A stretch of DNA of 9,242 nucleotides. Origin: Acidimicrobiales bacterium (lineage in GTDB: Bacteria; Actinomycetota; Acidimicrobiia; Acidimicrobiales; Poriferisodaliceae). Below, in pieces: positions 1 through 6,320 of this stretch. Location of the stretch: positions 1 through 9,242 of the forward strand of contig JAHDHM010000118.1 in assembly GCA_020631315.1 (NCBI GenBank), given 5' to 3'. The notes beneath the pieces were generated by a model, which made no database searches, was not told the origin of the DNA, and saw only the letters and a list, made by a program, of their open reading frames with translations. The position numbers were made by a program, and so were the translations under genes. The number at the start of each line of letters is the position of its first letter. Positions within the stretch are counted from its first letter, which is position 1.

Positions 1-38
1 GTCATCACGTGGCCTATTTGGCCACTCAAGCTGTGGCC

Positions 39-689
39 ATGACTTCCACCATGACTTCAGCAACCAACGACGCCATCGACCCCCGCACCCTGTTCGACCG
101 TGCGGTCGCCACCGGAGCGGCGGTGATCTCCGGCATCAACGTCGACCAGCTCACCGACCCGACACCGTGCGACGAGATGGACGTGCGGACGATGCTCGGC
201 CACCTCGTTGGCGTGGTCGATCGGGTCGCCGCACTCGGTCGTGGCGAGGATCCGTTCGCCGTCGTCGAGCAGTCGGCAGACGACGATCGTTGGCTCGAGG
301 CCTGGGGCGCCGCCGCCGCTCAGGCAGCTGAGGCGTGGGCCGACGATGCCGTGCTCGAGGGGCCGATGTGGTTGCCGTGGATCCAGGGCACCGGCGCAGA
401 GGTGCTGCGCTCCTACCTCTCCGAACTGACAGTGCACACCTGGGACCTCGCCGCCGCCACGGGTCAGCAGCCCGAGTGGGACGACGATGTCGTCGCCGCA
501 GCGCTCGCCGCTCGAGACTTCCTGCCCGCGGAGAACCGGTTCGAGCTCTTCGAGGAGATCTCCGCGGCCGCCGGTTTCGACGAGGTCGCTGTTCCCTTCG
601 CTGACGCGATCAACGTCGCCGACGACGCCCCCGCAATCGACCGCCTCGTCGCTTGGAACGGCCGGAATCCGTCGACCCCGCTGGGCTAG
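39..689 (+). CDS. TIGR03086 family (mycothiol-type maleylpyruvate isomerase N-terminal/DinB-like) protein
   Basis: 216 residues, about the usual family length. The N-terminus (DPRTLFDRA, then DQLTDPTPCDEMDVRTMLGHLVG) matches the opening of TIGR03086 proteins, with the conserved TPC-x-E/D-x-DVR segment and His55. A second family block, SELTVHTWDLAAATG, carries Glu129 and His133, and the C-terminus ends in the typical DRLVAWNGR. In this four-helix DinB-like fold such histidines usually bind a metal. Relatives are mycothiol-dependent enzymes of actinobacteria, but the substrate of this subfamily is unknown. Two ATG codons (39 and 51, from a repeated ATGACTTC) could start the gene and neither has a Shine-Dalgarno site. 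An in-frame GTG at 9 would add an unconserved tail. The stop lies 19 bases before a small possible leader ORF. Family assignment is fairly sure, function unknown. Confidence 0.85.
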   Translation: MTSTMTSATNDAIDPRTLFDRAVATGAAVISGINVDQLTDPTPCDEMDVRTMLGHLVGVVDRVAALGRGEDPFAVVEQSADDDRWLEAWGAAAAQAAEAWADDAVLEGPMWLPWIQGTGAEVLRSYLSELTVHTWDLAAATGQQPEWDDDVVAAALAARDFLPAENRFELFEEISAAAGFDEVAVPFADAINVADDAPAIDRLVAWNGRNPSTPLG

Positions 690-695
690 GTGGGG

Positions 696-701
696 CAGAC
701 T
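696..701 (+). promoter_or_regulatory. possible -10 element (CAGACT) before the DUF5063 group
   Basis: CAGACT fits the loose actinobacterial -10 pattern (second base A, last base T) and ends seven bases before an ATG at 709, the spacing of a leaderless transcript. No -35 box is evident. It is the only promoter-like site seen between the first gene and the 786-3133 gene group. Weak evidence. Confidence 0.3.
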
Positions 702-708
702 CGACGGC

Positions 709-789
709 ATGCGTTCGGTGGTTGGCGGCGGTTCTGATCGGCTGGACGCACGCATCGATGCCGTGGGCTTGGCCGAGGGGCGCCGGTGA
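709..789 (+). CDS. possible 26-codon leader ORF coupled to the DUF5063 gene
   Basis: ATG at 709 opens a frame of 26 codons (MRSVVGGGSDRLDARIDAVG...). Its TGA (787-789) overlaps the GTG start (786-788) of the next gene as GTGA, an arrangement typical of translational coupling. The start lies seven bases after a -10-like CAGACT and has no Shine-Dalgarno site, so it would be read from a leaderless mRNA. The peptide resembles nothing I recognise and could be a chance frame in GC-rich DNA, or the leader that brings ribosomes to the DUF5063 start. It contains no run of one amino acid that would suggest attenuation. Confidence 0.25.
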   Translation: MRSVVGGGSDRLDARIDAVGLAEGRR

Positions 790-1226
790 ACGGGGGCGCC
801 TCCTGTGTCGAGGCGTTCGTTGCTGCAGCCGTCGAGTTCTGCACCCGCGCTCACGCCCCAGATGTGTCTGCGGAGGAACTTCAGTCGAGCCTGATCAACC
901 TCGACCGGCTTGTCACAGAGCTGCCGTCGCCGGAGCCGTCCGAAATCGAGTACCCCGACCCGCCGGACCTCGACGAGGAGTGCCGCATCGTTGCCGCTCG
1001 GGTCGGTGAACTCTTCCGTGATCGCTGCTTCTACGAATCGGGTCCGGCCACGATGGGGGATCTCCGCGACGACTTCTTCGACATCTACCGCGATGTTCGA
1101 CGTGGCCTCGAGATCTTCGAGAGCTCTCCCGACGACGCCGTCTGGGAGTGGAGGTTCTCGCATCGAAGCCACTGGGGCGTTCACGCCAGTGGAGCTCGCG
1201 CAGCCATGGGCCAGCTGGACCGATGA
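786..1226 (+). CDS. DUF5063 domain-containing protein
   Basis: 146 residues, small, acidic and soluble, with no signal peptide. The family signature is in the C-terminal half: DLRDDFFDIYRDVRRGLEIF (about 92-111) followed by AVWEWRFSHRSHWGVHASGARAA (about 118-140), the conserved W-E-W-R-F...HWG.HA block of DUF5063. The N-terminal part (FVAAAVEFCTRA) looks helical. The biochemical role is unknown. GTG at 786 is chosen because GAGGGG (775-780) sits five bases upstream. The stop overlaps the ATG of the next gene (ATGA), so the two are probably translated together. The neighbours carry immunity-type domains, which suggests, but does not prove, that this is also an immunity or accessory protein. 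Confidence 0.82.
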   Translation: MNGGASCVEAFVAAAVEFCTRAHAPDVSAEELQSSLINLDRLVTELPSPEPSEIEYPDPPDLDEECRIVAARVGELFRDRCFYESGPATMGDLRDDFFDIYRDVRRGLEIFESSPDDAVWEWRFSHRSHWGVHASGARAAMGQLDR

Positions 1227-2020
1227 GCGAAGATCCCCAACGGAAGGCGGCTGCCGTCCAGCTGCCGGTCACCGTCGTGCACACGAGCTCCGGCATGTGC
1301 CTGACGACGGCCGTCTACTCGCACTGGCGTGAGGTCCAGGACGCCTTCGAGGACTACAAGGCGTCGCTCGGTCCGTACGAGGTCGACGATCTGATCGAGT
1401 ACCTGGGTATCGAGTACCCGACGAACCCACCATTCGAGGCCCAGGACGTGCGCAGGCTGGCGCGCGAGCCAGGCGCCTACATCTGGGCTGTCACTGCGGA
1501 CCCACCGGAAGGACCCGGTCTCTGTCTCGGGATGGTCACCGGCGACTCGCTCCGCCTTGCGATCGCCGGTCGCCAGTTCCCGGACGCCGACGATCGGGAC
1601 CAGCGCGACAGCTGGTACCAGGTCGAGGGCGGCGCATCCATCGCGGGTCGCAGTTGGACTTTCGCGTGGCCCGCGCTGACGTGTGACGTTGCGCCACACA
1701 TCGTCCGGTGGTTGCTCGACACGGCTCACTGGCTGCGGAGGCAGCCCGAGTCGGCAGTCGGACCGCCACCGCCATGGCTGGTCGAGCCCTGTCTCCAGTT
1801 CGGCTCGCCGGAGCGTGTGAACGGCCGATCTGAGATCGCCGTCGAGCTCGACCTCGAGTTCCTCCCGCCGGAGCGACGCGCAACAGCGAGCGTCGCGGGA
1901 AAGCCGGAGTGCCTGCGACTGCGGGCAACGGTCGAAGAACTCGAGCAGGCAGCGATCGACTTCGCAGCGACGGTCGCCCCCTTCAGCGTGGAGCCTTCTG
2001 CGTCGTGGCCGACCACCTAG
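1223..2020 (+). CDS. WapI-type immunity domain protein with an extra N-terminal domain
   Basis: 265 residues from ATG 1223, which overlaps the preceding TGA. A longer frame from 1148 would run deep into the DUF5063 gene, so the overlap start is preferred. Residues about 107-255 follow the WapI immunity pattern: LRLAIAGRQFPDADD (110-124), DSWYQVEGGASIAGRSWTF (129-147), EPCLQF (188-193), and a C-terminal LRATVEELEQAAIDFAATV. WapI-family proteins neutralise the toxic C-terminal part of contact-dependent WapA-like toxins. The first ~100 residues (VYSHWREVQDAFEDY..., DDLIEYLGIEYP) are not part of that domain and I do not recognise them. No signal peptide or membrane segment, so it acts in the cytoplasm. 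No toxin lies nearby. The domain call rests on remembered sequence pattern; the partner is unknown. Confidence 0.7.
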   Translation: MSEDPQRKAAAVQLPVTVVHTSSGMCLTTAVYSHWREVQDAFEDYKASLGPYEVDDLIEYLGIEYPTNPPFEAQDVRRLAREPGAYIWAVTADPPEGPGLCLGMVTGDSLRLAIAGRQFPDADDRDQRDSWYQVEGGASIAGRSWTFAWPALTCDVAPHIVRWLLDTAHWLRRQPESAVGPPPPWLVEPCLQFGSPERVNGRSEIAVELDLEFLPPERRATASVAGKPECLRLRATVEELEQAAIDFAATVAPFSVEPSASWPTT

Positions 2021-2107
2021 CGCTGGGTCGGCGGAGGTCATCGTTGCGAGCCGCGACTCGGAGCGGCCGAGGTGAGATTGGTGAGTTCCCCAAGGTGAGG
2101 AGTGCCA

Positions 2108-3133
2108 GTGCCTGAGGCGATCTACCGACTCAAGCCTCGCCATCTCTTCTGGCACTTGCGGGCAGTCGAACGAGACCAGACGCCTCATCAGGCGTTCAGC
2201 GAGGCGAATCGACGTCCCGGTGGTGTCCTACCTGAGGTCGAGTTCGTCACCCAGCAGTTCACGACCGACACTCCACTGCCCGACCTCACCCTCATGGGTC
2301 GAAGCTGCCCTGTCTTCAGGACGGCCGGCGTCGAACGGCTACGCGGGTTGCTCGACGGGTACGAGTTCATCGACGTGCCGTGTGCGCAAGATCAGCTGAC
2401 CGCGCCGAAGCTGCCGGTGCTGACGGGTGCGTTGGACCTTCACGCCTCTGTGGTCGACGTGAACGAGTGGGGCTCGACCATCCGCCTGGCCGCGTTCGCA
2501 CCGGCGGTCACTCTTCCTCCGATGTTCGAAGTGGAGGAGATGCACGGAACTGTCTTCGTTGATGATCGCTTCGCCGACGCAGTTCGCAATGCAGAGCTCA
2601 GCGGCTTGGGACTCGAGTTCGAATGGTCCCCAAGCGGCTCAGATCCGGGCCCTACGTCGATGTCGCGGCTCAGAACCCGCACCCTGACTGCCGAGATCGC
2701 TGCACAGCTTGACGACGTGACCTTGGACGACATGGTCTGGGAGGACATCAGTTACGGGACCGACGGCAATCTGGATGAGATGTCCGATGCGGTTCGAGCG
2801 TTCTACGCGACTCGCCTGTTCGAGTGGGAGGTCGGCAACGGTGGACTTCACCAGTTCTTCTTCAACCACCCGACACCCGAGGTCGTCGCGGCAGTGATCG
2901 AGGGGTACCGCTTCCTCGGCGTCGTCCCGTCAGCGGACCTCGTGGCTGATCTCATCGCTCCTCTTGCGAGCCAAGAGCAAGAGTGGCGTGAGTCGATTCG
3001 TGACGGATCGATCGAGACGTTCATGGACTCATACGCCGAGTCGCTGCTTCCCGAGGCTGATGAACAGGTGCGACTGCACGACGTCGAGCGCATGGCGCTG
3101 GTTCGATCCAATCCGGCGCTCTTCGCCATGTGA
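2108..3133 (+). CDS. Imm11/DUF1629-like and DMP19/DUF4375 two-domain protein
   Basis: 341 residues from GTG 2108, or 343 from GTG 2102. I prefer 2108 because GAGG (2097-2100) sits seven bases before it but only one base before 2102. Residues about 45-175 resemble Imm11/DUF1629-type immunity proteins: a beta-rich region, CPVFRTAGVERLRGLL, LDLHASVVDVNEW, then GTVFVDDRFADAVRNAELSGLGLEFEW. Residues about 220-320 are a clear DMP19/DUF4375 domain with the hallmark FEWEVGNGGLHQFFFN followed by VVAAVIEGYRFLG. Neisseria DMP19 is a DNA mimic that binds a repressor, while many DUF4375 proteins occur as immunity proteins beside toxins. It is last in the same-strand group and 87 bases after the WapI-like gene. 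The DMP19 part is sure; the N-terminal assignment is moderate. Confidence 0.78.
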   Translation: MPEAIYRLKPRHLFWHLRAVERDQTPHQAFSEANRRPGGVLPEVEFVTQQFTTDTPLPDLTLMGRSCPVFRTAGVERLRGLLDGYEFIDVPCAQDQLTAPKLPVLTGALDLHASVVDVNEWGSTIRLAAFAPAVTLPPMFEVEEMHGTVFVDDRFADAVRNAELSGLGLEFEWSPSGSDPGPTSMSRLRTRTLTAEIAAQLDDVTLDDMVWEDISYGTDGNLDEMSDAVRAFYATRLFEWEVGNGGLHQFFFNHPTPEVVAAVIEGYRFLGVVPSADLVADLIAPLASQEQEWRESIRDGSIETFMDSYAESLLPEADEQVRLHDVERMALVRSNPALFAM

Positions 3134-3195
3134 GGCCTTCCTACCCTGATCGATGAGTGAACTTCGGCGGCCCTCGATGCAGCGGACTGAAGCTC

Positions 3196-3588
3196 TCACA
3201 CGGAGAGAACGCGTTGGATTTCGTCGTGGCTCGGGTGGAGCTTCGATGCGCTGATGATGTTCGGCGGCACTCCACTCGACGGTCGTCGACGTCGTCTGGC
3301 AAGCGGCCGGAGGCTGCCTTCGAGCAACTCGATCGCAGCGAAGCACATCACGTGGCCGCTGGAGACATGGCCCGATGGCACTGGTAGAGGAACCGCAGGG
3401 TTCTCGAACTGAGCGGCTCGTCGCCACAGCTGACCGAGCTCACGGTCTGTCAATTCGAGAGCTGAATCGACGAGCGAGTCCTCACCGAACAGCCACAGCT
3501 CCCGCGCAAGCACGCCCCGAGAGAACACGACGACGAAGCTGGGTTGACCTGACTGCGGGGTCGACTTCCGGCGTCGGTGCACCACCAT
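3196..3588 (-). CDS. uncharacterised small protein (LARELWLFGEDSL...)
   Basis: Up to 130 residues from ATG 3588, eight bases after the stop of the monooxygenase gene upstream on the same strand. GTG codons at 3528 or 3513 would give shorter proteins starting nearer LARELWLFGEDSL. No Shine-Dalgarno site is seen at any of them. The central part reads like a genuine soluble protein: ELWLFGEDSLVDSALELTD, then RELGQLWRRAAQFENP, then CFAAIELLEGSLRPLARRRRRP. I have an impression of short actinobacterial hypothetical proteins with an 'ELWLFGE...LEG..RPLAR.RRRP' layout but cannot name a family. The ~25 residues after the arginine run look unconserved, so the 3' end may be eroded. The opposite strands are less convincing. 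It may be cotranscribed with the monooxygenase. Confidence 0.5.
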   Translation of the reverse strand: MVVHRRRKSTPQSGQPSFVVVFSRGVLARELWLFGEDSLVDSALELTDRELGQLWRRAAQFENPAVPLPVPSGHVSSGHVMCFAAIELLEGSLRPLARRRRRPSSGVPPNIISASKLHPSHDEIQRVLSV

Positions 3589-3595
3589 CGATCTG

Positions 3596-5206
3596 TCAGC
3601 GGCGTTCGGTGAAGACGAAGCCGTCGAAGCCGTTGGCGGCGACGTCGTTGATCTGGTCGAAGTACTTCGAGCCTCGGAGGTGGGCGAGGAACTGCCTCGG
3701 CTTTCCTGGCACGTTGGCGCCCGTGTACCAGGAGTCGGTCTTCACATAGAGGGTCCGCTGCGCGGCCGAGGTGATCTCGTGATCCCAGTGCGCTTCGGCT
3801 TCCTCGGTCGCCTCGATCGTGCCGAAGCCGCCCTCGTCGAGGTGACGGATACAGGACTCGATCCAGCCGATCTGCCGCTCGCCGCCCTGGGGCATCGTGT
3901 ACAGCACTCCGGGCGAGGTGGGCCCGTGGATCATGAACAGGTTCGGGAACCCGGCGATCGTCATGCCGAGGTAGGTCTCGAACCGCTCGGCCCACTTGTC
4001 GGCGAGCTCGACGCCGGCACGGCCCTTCGGGTTGATCTTCAGCATCGAACCGCTGACGGCGTCGAAGCCGGTGGCGAGCACGAGCATGTCGATCGCGTGG
4101 TCACCGTCGCTGGTCCTCACGCCGGTCTCGTCGAACGATTCGATCGGGTCCTCCCGAAGATCGACGAGGCTCACGTTCGGGCGGTTGAAGGTCTCGAAGT
4201 AGTCGTTGTCGAGGATGAGACGCTTGGTCCCGAAGTAGTAGTCGGGCATCAGCTTCCGGGCGGTCTCGGGATCGTCGACGATCGCACGGATCTTGCCCCG
4301 CACGAACTCCGACACCTCCTCGTTCAGCTCCGGATCGGTGAGCACACTGCGATAGCTGTTGATCGCCATGTGGATGCCGCCGCGCTCCCACAGCTCCTCG
4401 TAGCGGGCGTGGCGTTCCTCGGGTGTGAACTCCGACGCTCGTTGGCTCTCCGTCGGCCACGGCCAGCCGCCACGACGCCTCATCGACTCGGCCAGCTCCT
4501 GCCACTGCGCCTTGTAACGGGTGCGTTCCTCGTCGGTCAGCGGGCGGTTCCGAGCCGGCAGCGAGTACTGCGGGGTGCGCTGGAAGACGGTGACGTGCTC
4601 GGCCGTCTTGGCGATCTCGGGGATCGCCTGGATGCCCGACGAACCGGTGCCGATGACCCCGACGCGCTTGCCCTCGAACGACACGGGCTCGTGCGGCCAG
4701 CGGCCCGTGTGGAACATGTCGCCGGCGAAGTCGTCGATGCCCGGATACTCGGGCTTGTGGGCGACGAACAGCGCGCCGGTCGCGCAGATGAGGAAGCGGG
4801 CAGAGTGGCGCTCGCCGGCATCGGTCTCGATCGTCCAGTGCTGGGTGTCGTCGCCCCACCTGGCGTCGACGATCCAGGTGTCGAACTGGATGTCCTTGCG
4901 GAGGTCGAACCGGTCGGCGACGTGGTCGAGGTAGCGCAGCACGTCGGGCCCGGCGGCCTGTGTCTCGGTCCAGTCCCAGTCGTCGACCAGCTCTTGGGAG
5001 AACGTGAACCCGTAGAACGGCGCACTCGGCGCGTCGACCCGTGCACCGGGGTAGCGGTTGTACCACCAGGTCCCGCCGACATCGCCGGCCGCGTCGAAGG
5101 CTCGGACCGACAGACCCATCAGGTCCCGCAGGTGATGCAGCGCATAGAGCCCGCCGAAGCCGGCTCCGATCACGATCGCGTCGTGCGTCGTCGAACTGTC
5201 CGTCAC
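3596..5206 (-). CDS. flavin-containing Baeyer-Villiger monooxygenase (CHMO-like)
   Basis: 536 residues, full length for type I Baeyer-Villiger enzymes, which use FAD, NADPH and O2 to turn ketones into esters or lactones in the cytoplasm. Motifs run in family order: FAD-binding GAGFGG (14-19); GGTWWYNRYPGARVD (44-58) with the conserved Asp58; the fingerprint F160-x-G-xxx-H166-xxx-W170-P171; the NADPH Rossmann GTGSSG (186-191); and LATGFD further on. Having the full FxGxxxHxxxWP favours BVMO over simple N-hydroxylating flavin monooxygenases. The start is GTG 5206, preceded by AGGGGG four bases upstream. The substrate cannot be read from the sequence: cyclic ketones, steroids and acetone-type ketones are all possible. 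No ketone-pathway genes flank it, so it may act alone. The small gene at 3196-3588 may follow it on the same message. Confidence 0.93.
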   Translation of the reverse strand: MTDSSTTHDAIVIGAGFGGLYALHHLRDLMGLSVRAFDAAGDVGGTWWYNRYPGARVDAPSAPFYGFTFSQELVDDWDWTETQAAGPDVLRYLDHVADRFDLRKDIQFDTWIVDARWGDDTQHWTIETDAGERHSARFLICATGALFVAHKPEYPGIDDFAGDMFHTGRWPHEPVSFEGKRVGVIGTGSSGIQAIPEIAKTAEHVTVFQRTPQYSLPARNRPLTDEERTRYKAQWQELAESMRRRGGWPWPTESQRASEFTPEERHARYEELWERGGIHMAINSYRSVLTDPELNEEVSEFVRGKIRAIVDDPETARKLMPDYYFGTKRLILDNDYFETFNRPNVSLVDLREDPIESFDETGVRTSDGDHAIDMLVLATGFDAVSGSMLKINPKGRAGVELADKWAERFETYLGMTIAGFPNLFMIHGPTSPGVLYTMPQGGERQIGWIESCIRHLDEGGFGTIEATEEAEAHWDHEITSAAQRTLYVKTDSWYTGANVPGKPRQFLAHLRGSKYFDQINDVAANGFDGFVFTERR

Positions 5207-5217
5207 CGTTCCCCCTG
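5207..5217 (-). promoter_or_regulatory. Shine-Dalgarno region of the monooxygenase gene
   Basis: On the - strand this reads CAGGGGGAACG and abuts the GTG start. AGGGGG is the ribosome binding core at a four-base distance. The same 11 bases occur before the O-methyltransferase start (8230-8240). It decides the GTG start at 5206. Confidence 0.55.
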
Positions 5218-5279
5218 GTGTCGTGCCCCTACGGGTCGAGCAACGGCCGATCGCCGATGCCCCGCGTTGGCAACATGAT

Positions 5280-5298
5280 CGCCGAAACCGCTTCGGTG
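5280..5298 (-). terminator. hairpin just after the vapC remnant, possible terminator
   Basis: CCGAA (5282-5286) and TTCGG (5292-5296) form a perfect stem around a five-base loop, extended by one G-T and one C-G pair. It begins four bases after the stop of the truncated vapC on the - strand, where an operon terminator would be expected. No U tract follows, so it is weak as an intrinsic terminator; such hairpins without U tracts are common at gene ends in actinobacteria. Confidence 0.3.
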
Positions 5299-5301
5299 TT
5301 G

Positions 5302-5445
5302 TCAGCTGACGAGCCGCAGCTTCGTTCGCGAGGCGATCGGCGCGAAGTCGCGGTCATGGTGCAGCAACGGGATGTCGCGCCGGATCGCGACTGCAGCGAT
5401 CAAGCAGTCGAAGGTGTCAGTGGGCAGCACCGTCGGACCACTGCG
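5302..5445 (-). pseudogene. vapC (PIN-domain ribonuclease toxin) 3' remnant
   Basis: The - strand frame ending at TGA 5302-5304 reads RSGPTVLPTDTFDCLIAAVA followed by IRRDIPLLHHDRDFAPIASR and TKLRLVS. This is the C-terminal third of a VapC PIN domain (family pattern: D-x-LIAA-x-A...LLH-x-DRDF...IA...L). VapC toxins are Mg-dependent RNases of ~130 residues. Here about 47 remain, keeping the third and fourth active-site acidic positions (DTFD, HDRDF) but lacking the N-terminal half with the first two. The remnant overlaps the end of vapB in another frame, so an internal deletion appears to have fused the vapB 3' end to the vapC 3' part. It has no proper start and cannot be an active nuclease. 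The exact upstream limit of the homology is uncertain. Confidence 0.78.
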
Positions 5446-5647
5446 TGCCGCGATCCGACCGAAGATCGTCGAGGTCGCCGTCCCACCCGATGCCCCTGAG
5501 TTCGAGTTGCTCGTCGATCGTCAGAGGGCCGCCGCCGACGAGTCGACGTAGCGCGAGGTCGACGAGCTCGTGCTCGGTCGGGACATTGAAGAGTCTCATG
5601 GCGCGTTCGACGAGTGCTTCGTCAAGATCAAGGCTTGTCTCGGCCAT
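5417..5647 (-). CDS. VapB-type antitoxin, orphaned
   Basis: 76 residues. The N-terminus (TSLDLDEALVERAMRLFNVP, then TEHELVDLALRRLVGG) is the ribbon-helix-helix pattern of VapB/DUF2191 antitoxins, which bind their own promoter as dimers. The C-terminal part (LTIDEQLELRGIGWDGDLDDLR) has the usual LRG-x-GW-x-GDL-(D/E) toxin-masking tail. A natural end is expected soon after DLRSDR; the last ~10 residues (GTQWSDGAAH) come from reading into the vapC remnant out of frame. The start is ATG 5647. With its partner gutted, the protein could still repress its promoter or counter a related VapC elsewhere in the genome. Downstream of the Fic gene on the same strand. Confidence 0.82.
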   Translation of the reverse strand: MAETSLDLDEALVERAMRLFNVPTEHELVDLALRRLVGGGPLTIDEQLELRGIGWDGDLDDLRSDRGTQWSDGAAH

Positions 5648-5650
5648 GGG

Positions 5651-5683
5651 GACAGGTTGTCAGGCTCGACACTTCGACGTGTC
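5651..5683. promoter_or_regulatory. possible VapB operator (GACA/TGTC inverted repeats)
   Basis: Just upstream of the vapB start lie GACA-GGT-TGTC (5651-5661) and GACAC-TTCGAC-GTGTC (5668-5683), two small inverted repeats sharing the GACA/TGTC core. Ribbon-helix-helix antitoxins bind such short palindromes near their own start codon. Position and symmetry are seen; binding is inferred. Confidence 0.35.
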
Positions 5684-5730
5684 TGGATTTGTCCTCACGG
5701 TCGCGTCAGGAGTGCGCCAGGGCGTCGGCG

Positions 5731-6318
5731 TCATGTTCGGCAGAAGTCGAGGAGGGGTCCGATGTCGCCTCTGTCGGCCCTCTGCAGGGCCTGGCGGTAG
5801 CGGCGTCGGAGCTCGGCCGTCGTGACGTCCAAGTGGCGCCCCCACGTGAACCGAGGTGCATCGAGCGAGTCGAGGAGGAAGTCAGCCGCGATTCGGCCGT
5901 GCCGGCCGTTGCCGTTCGGGAAGGGATGAATCTCGACCAGTCGGTGGTGGAACCTTGCGGCGAGCTCATCGTGTTCGAATGTGGCGAACTCCACCCAGGT
6001 GCCCGCATCGTCCACCAGCGCCCGCACCGACGTCGCGATCCGTGCCGGATCGATACCGATGTTTGTCTCTCGCACCCGGTACCGCCCGGCCCAGGACCAC
6101 ACGTCGCCGAACATCGCCCGATGGAGGTCGCGCAGGTACTTGTCATCGAGCAGGCGAACCGTCGACGGGCCGGGTCGGCGTAGCGCCTGGATGATGTTCC
6201 GCTGTTCGGCGTCGTTGAGGTCGGCTCGCGTGGCGATGTACGACGGAATCAGTCCGTCCCGATCATCGTCGGTGAGCGCCGTGTGTCCGTCGCCCTCCGG
6301 TACGAGCGGGTCGGCCAT
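5731..6318 (-). CDS. Fic-domain protein, 'mobile mystery protein B' family
   Basis: 195 residues, the normal length for TIGR02613. Diagnostic blocks are in order: LTDDDRDGLIPSYIATRADLN (about 15-35), EQRNIIQA, LHRAMFGDVWSWAGRYRVRE (65-84), ETNIGID, ARFHHRLVEI, then the Fic motif HPFPNGNGRHGR (131-142), which keeps the catalytic His131, the GNGR phosphate loop and Arg142. Fic proteins usually transfer AMP from ATP to a hydroxyl of a target protein; the target of this family is unknown. No S/T-xxx-E-G/N inhibitory motif was found in the N-terminal part. ATG 6318 lies two bases after the stop of the upstream regulator, so the two form an operon. Likely the toxin or effector of the pair. Confidence 0.9.
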   Translation of the reverse strand: MADPLVPEGDGHTALTDDDRDGLIPSYIATRADLNDAEQRNIIQALRRPGPSTVRLLDDKYLRDLHRAMFGDVWSWAGRYRVRETNIGIDPARIATSVRALVDDAGTWVEFATFEHDELAARFHHRLVEIHPFPNGNGRHGRIAADFLLDSLDAPRFTWGRHLDVTTAELRRRYRQALQRADRGDIGPLLDFCRT

Positions 6319-6320
6319 CG

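Noticed and set aside
10..24. TGGCC-TATTT-GGCCA inverted repeat before the first gene
   Set aside because: A 5-bp stem at the window edge is too short to call an operator, and the upstream context is missing.
57..1184. A 375-codon open frame on the - strand
   Set aside because: It runs antisense across both the TIGR03086 and DUF5063 genes, which carry recognisable family motifs, and its own translation has none.
1181..2188. A 335-codon open frame on the - strand
   Set aside because: It overlaps the WapI-like gene and the start of the DMP19 gene, is Arg-rich, and has no recognisable domain.
3193..3207. CTCTC-ACACG-GAGAG hairpin between the convergent DMP19 and small - strand genes
   Set aside because: A five-pair stem of moderate GC with no T tract. 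It overlaps the stop codon of the - strand gene and is not convincing as a terminator.
3157..3387. A 76-codon + strand frame opposite the small unnamed gene
   Set aside because: The - strand product has the more protein-like composition. The + strand frame shows no motif and no ribosome binding site.
4101..5066. A second long - strand frame inside the monooxygenase
   Set aside because: It is a shifted reading of the monooxygenase gene with extreme arginine content.
3680..5278. A 532-codon open frame on the + strand
   Set aside because: It lies antisense to the monooxygenase, whose motifs are all intact. The translation is a low-complexity mix of Arg, Gly, Val and Leu, the usual mirror frame in GC-rich DNA.
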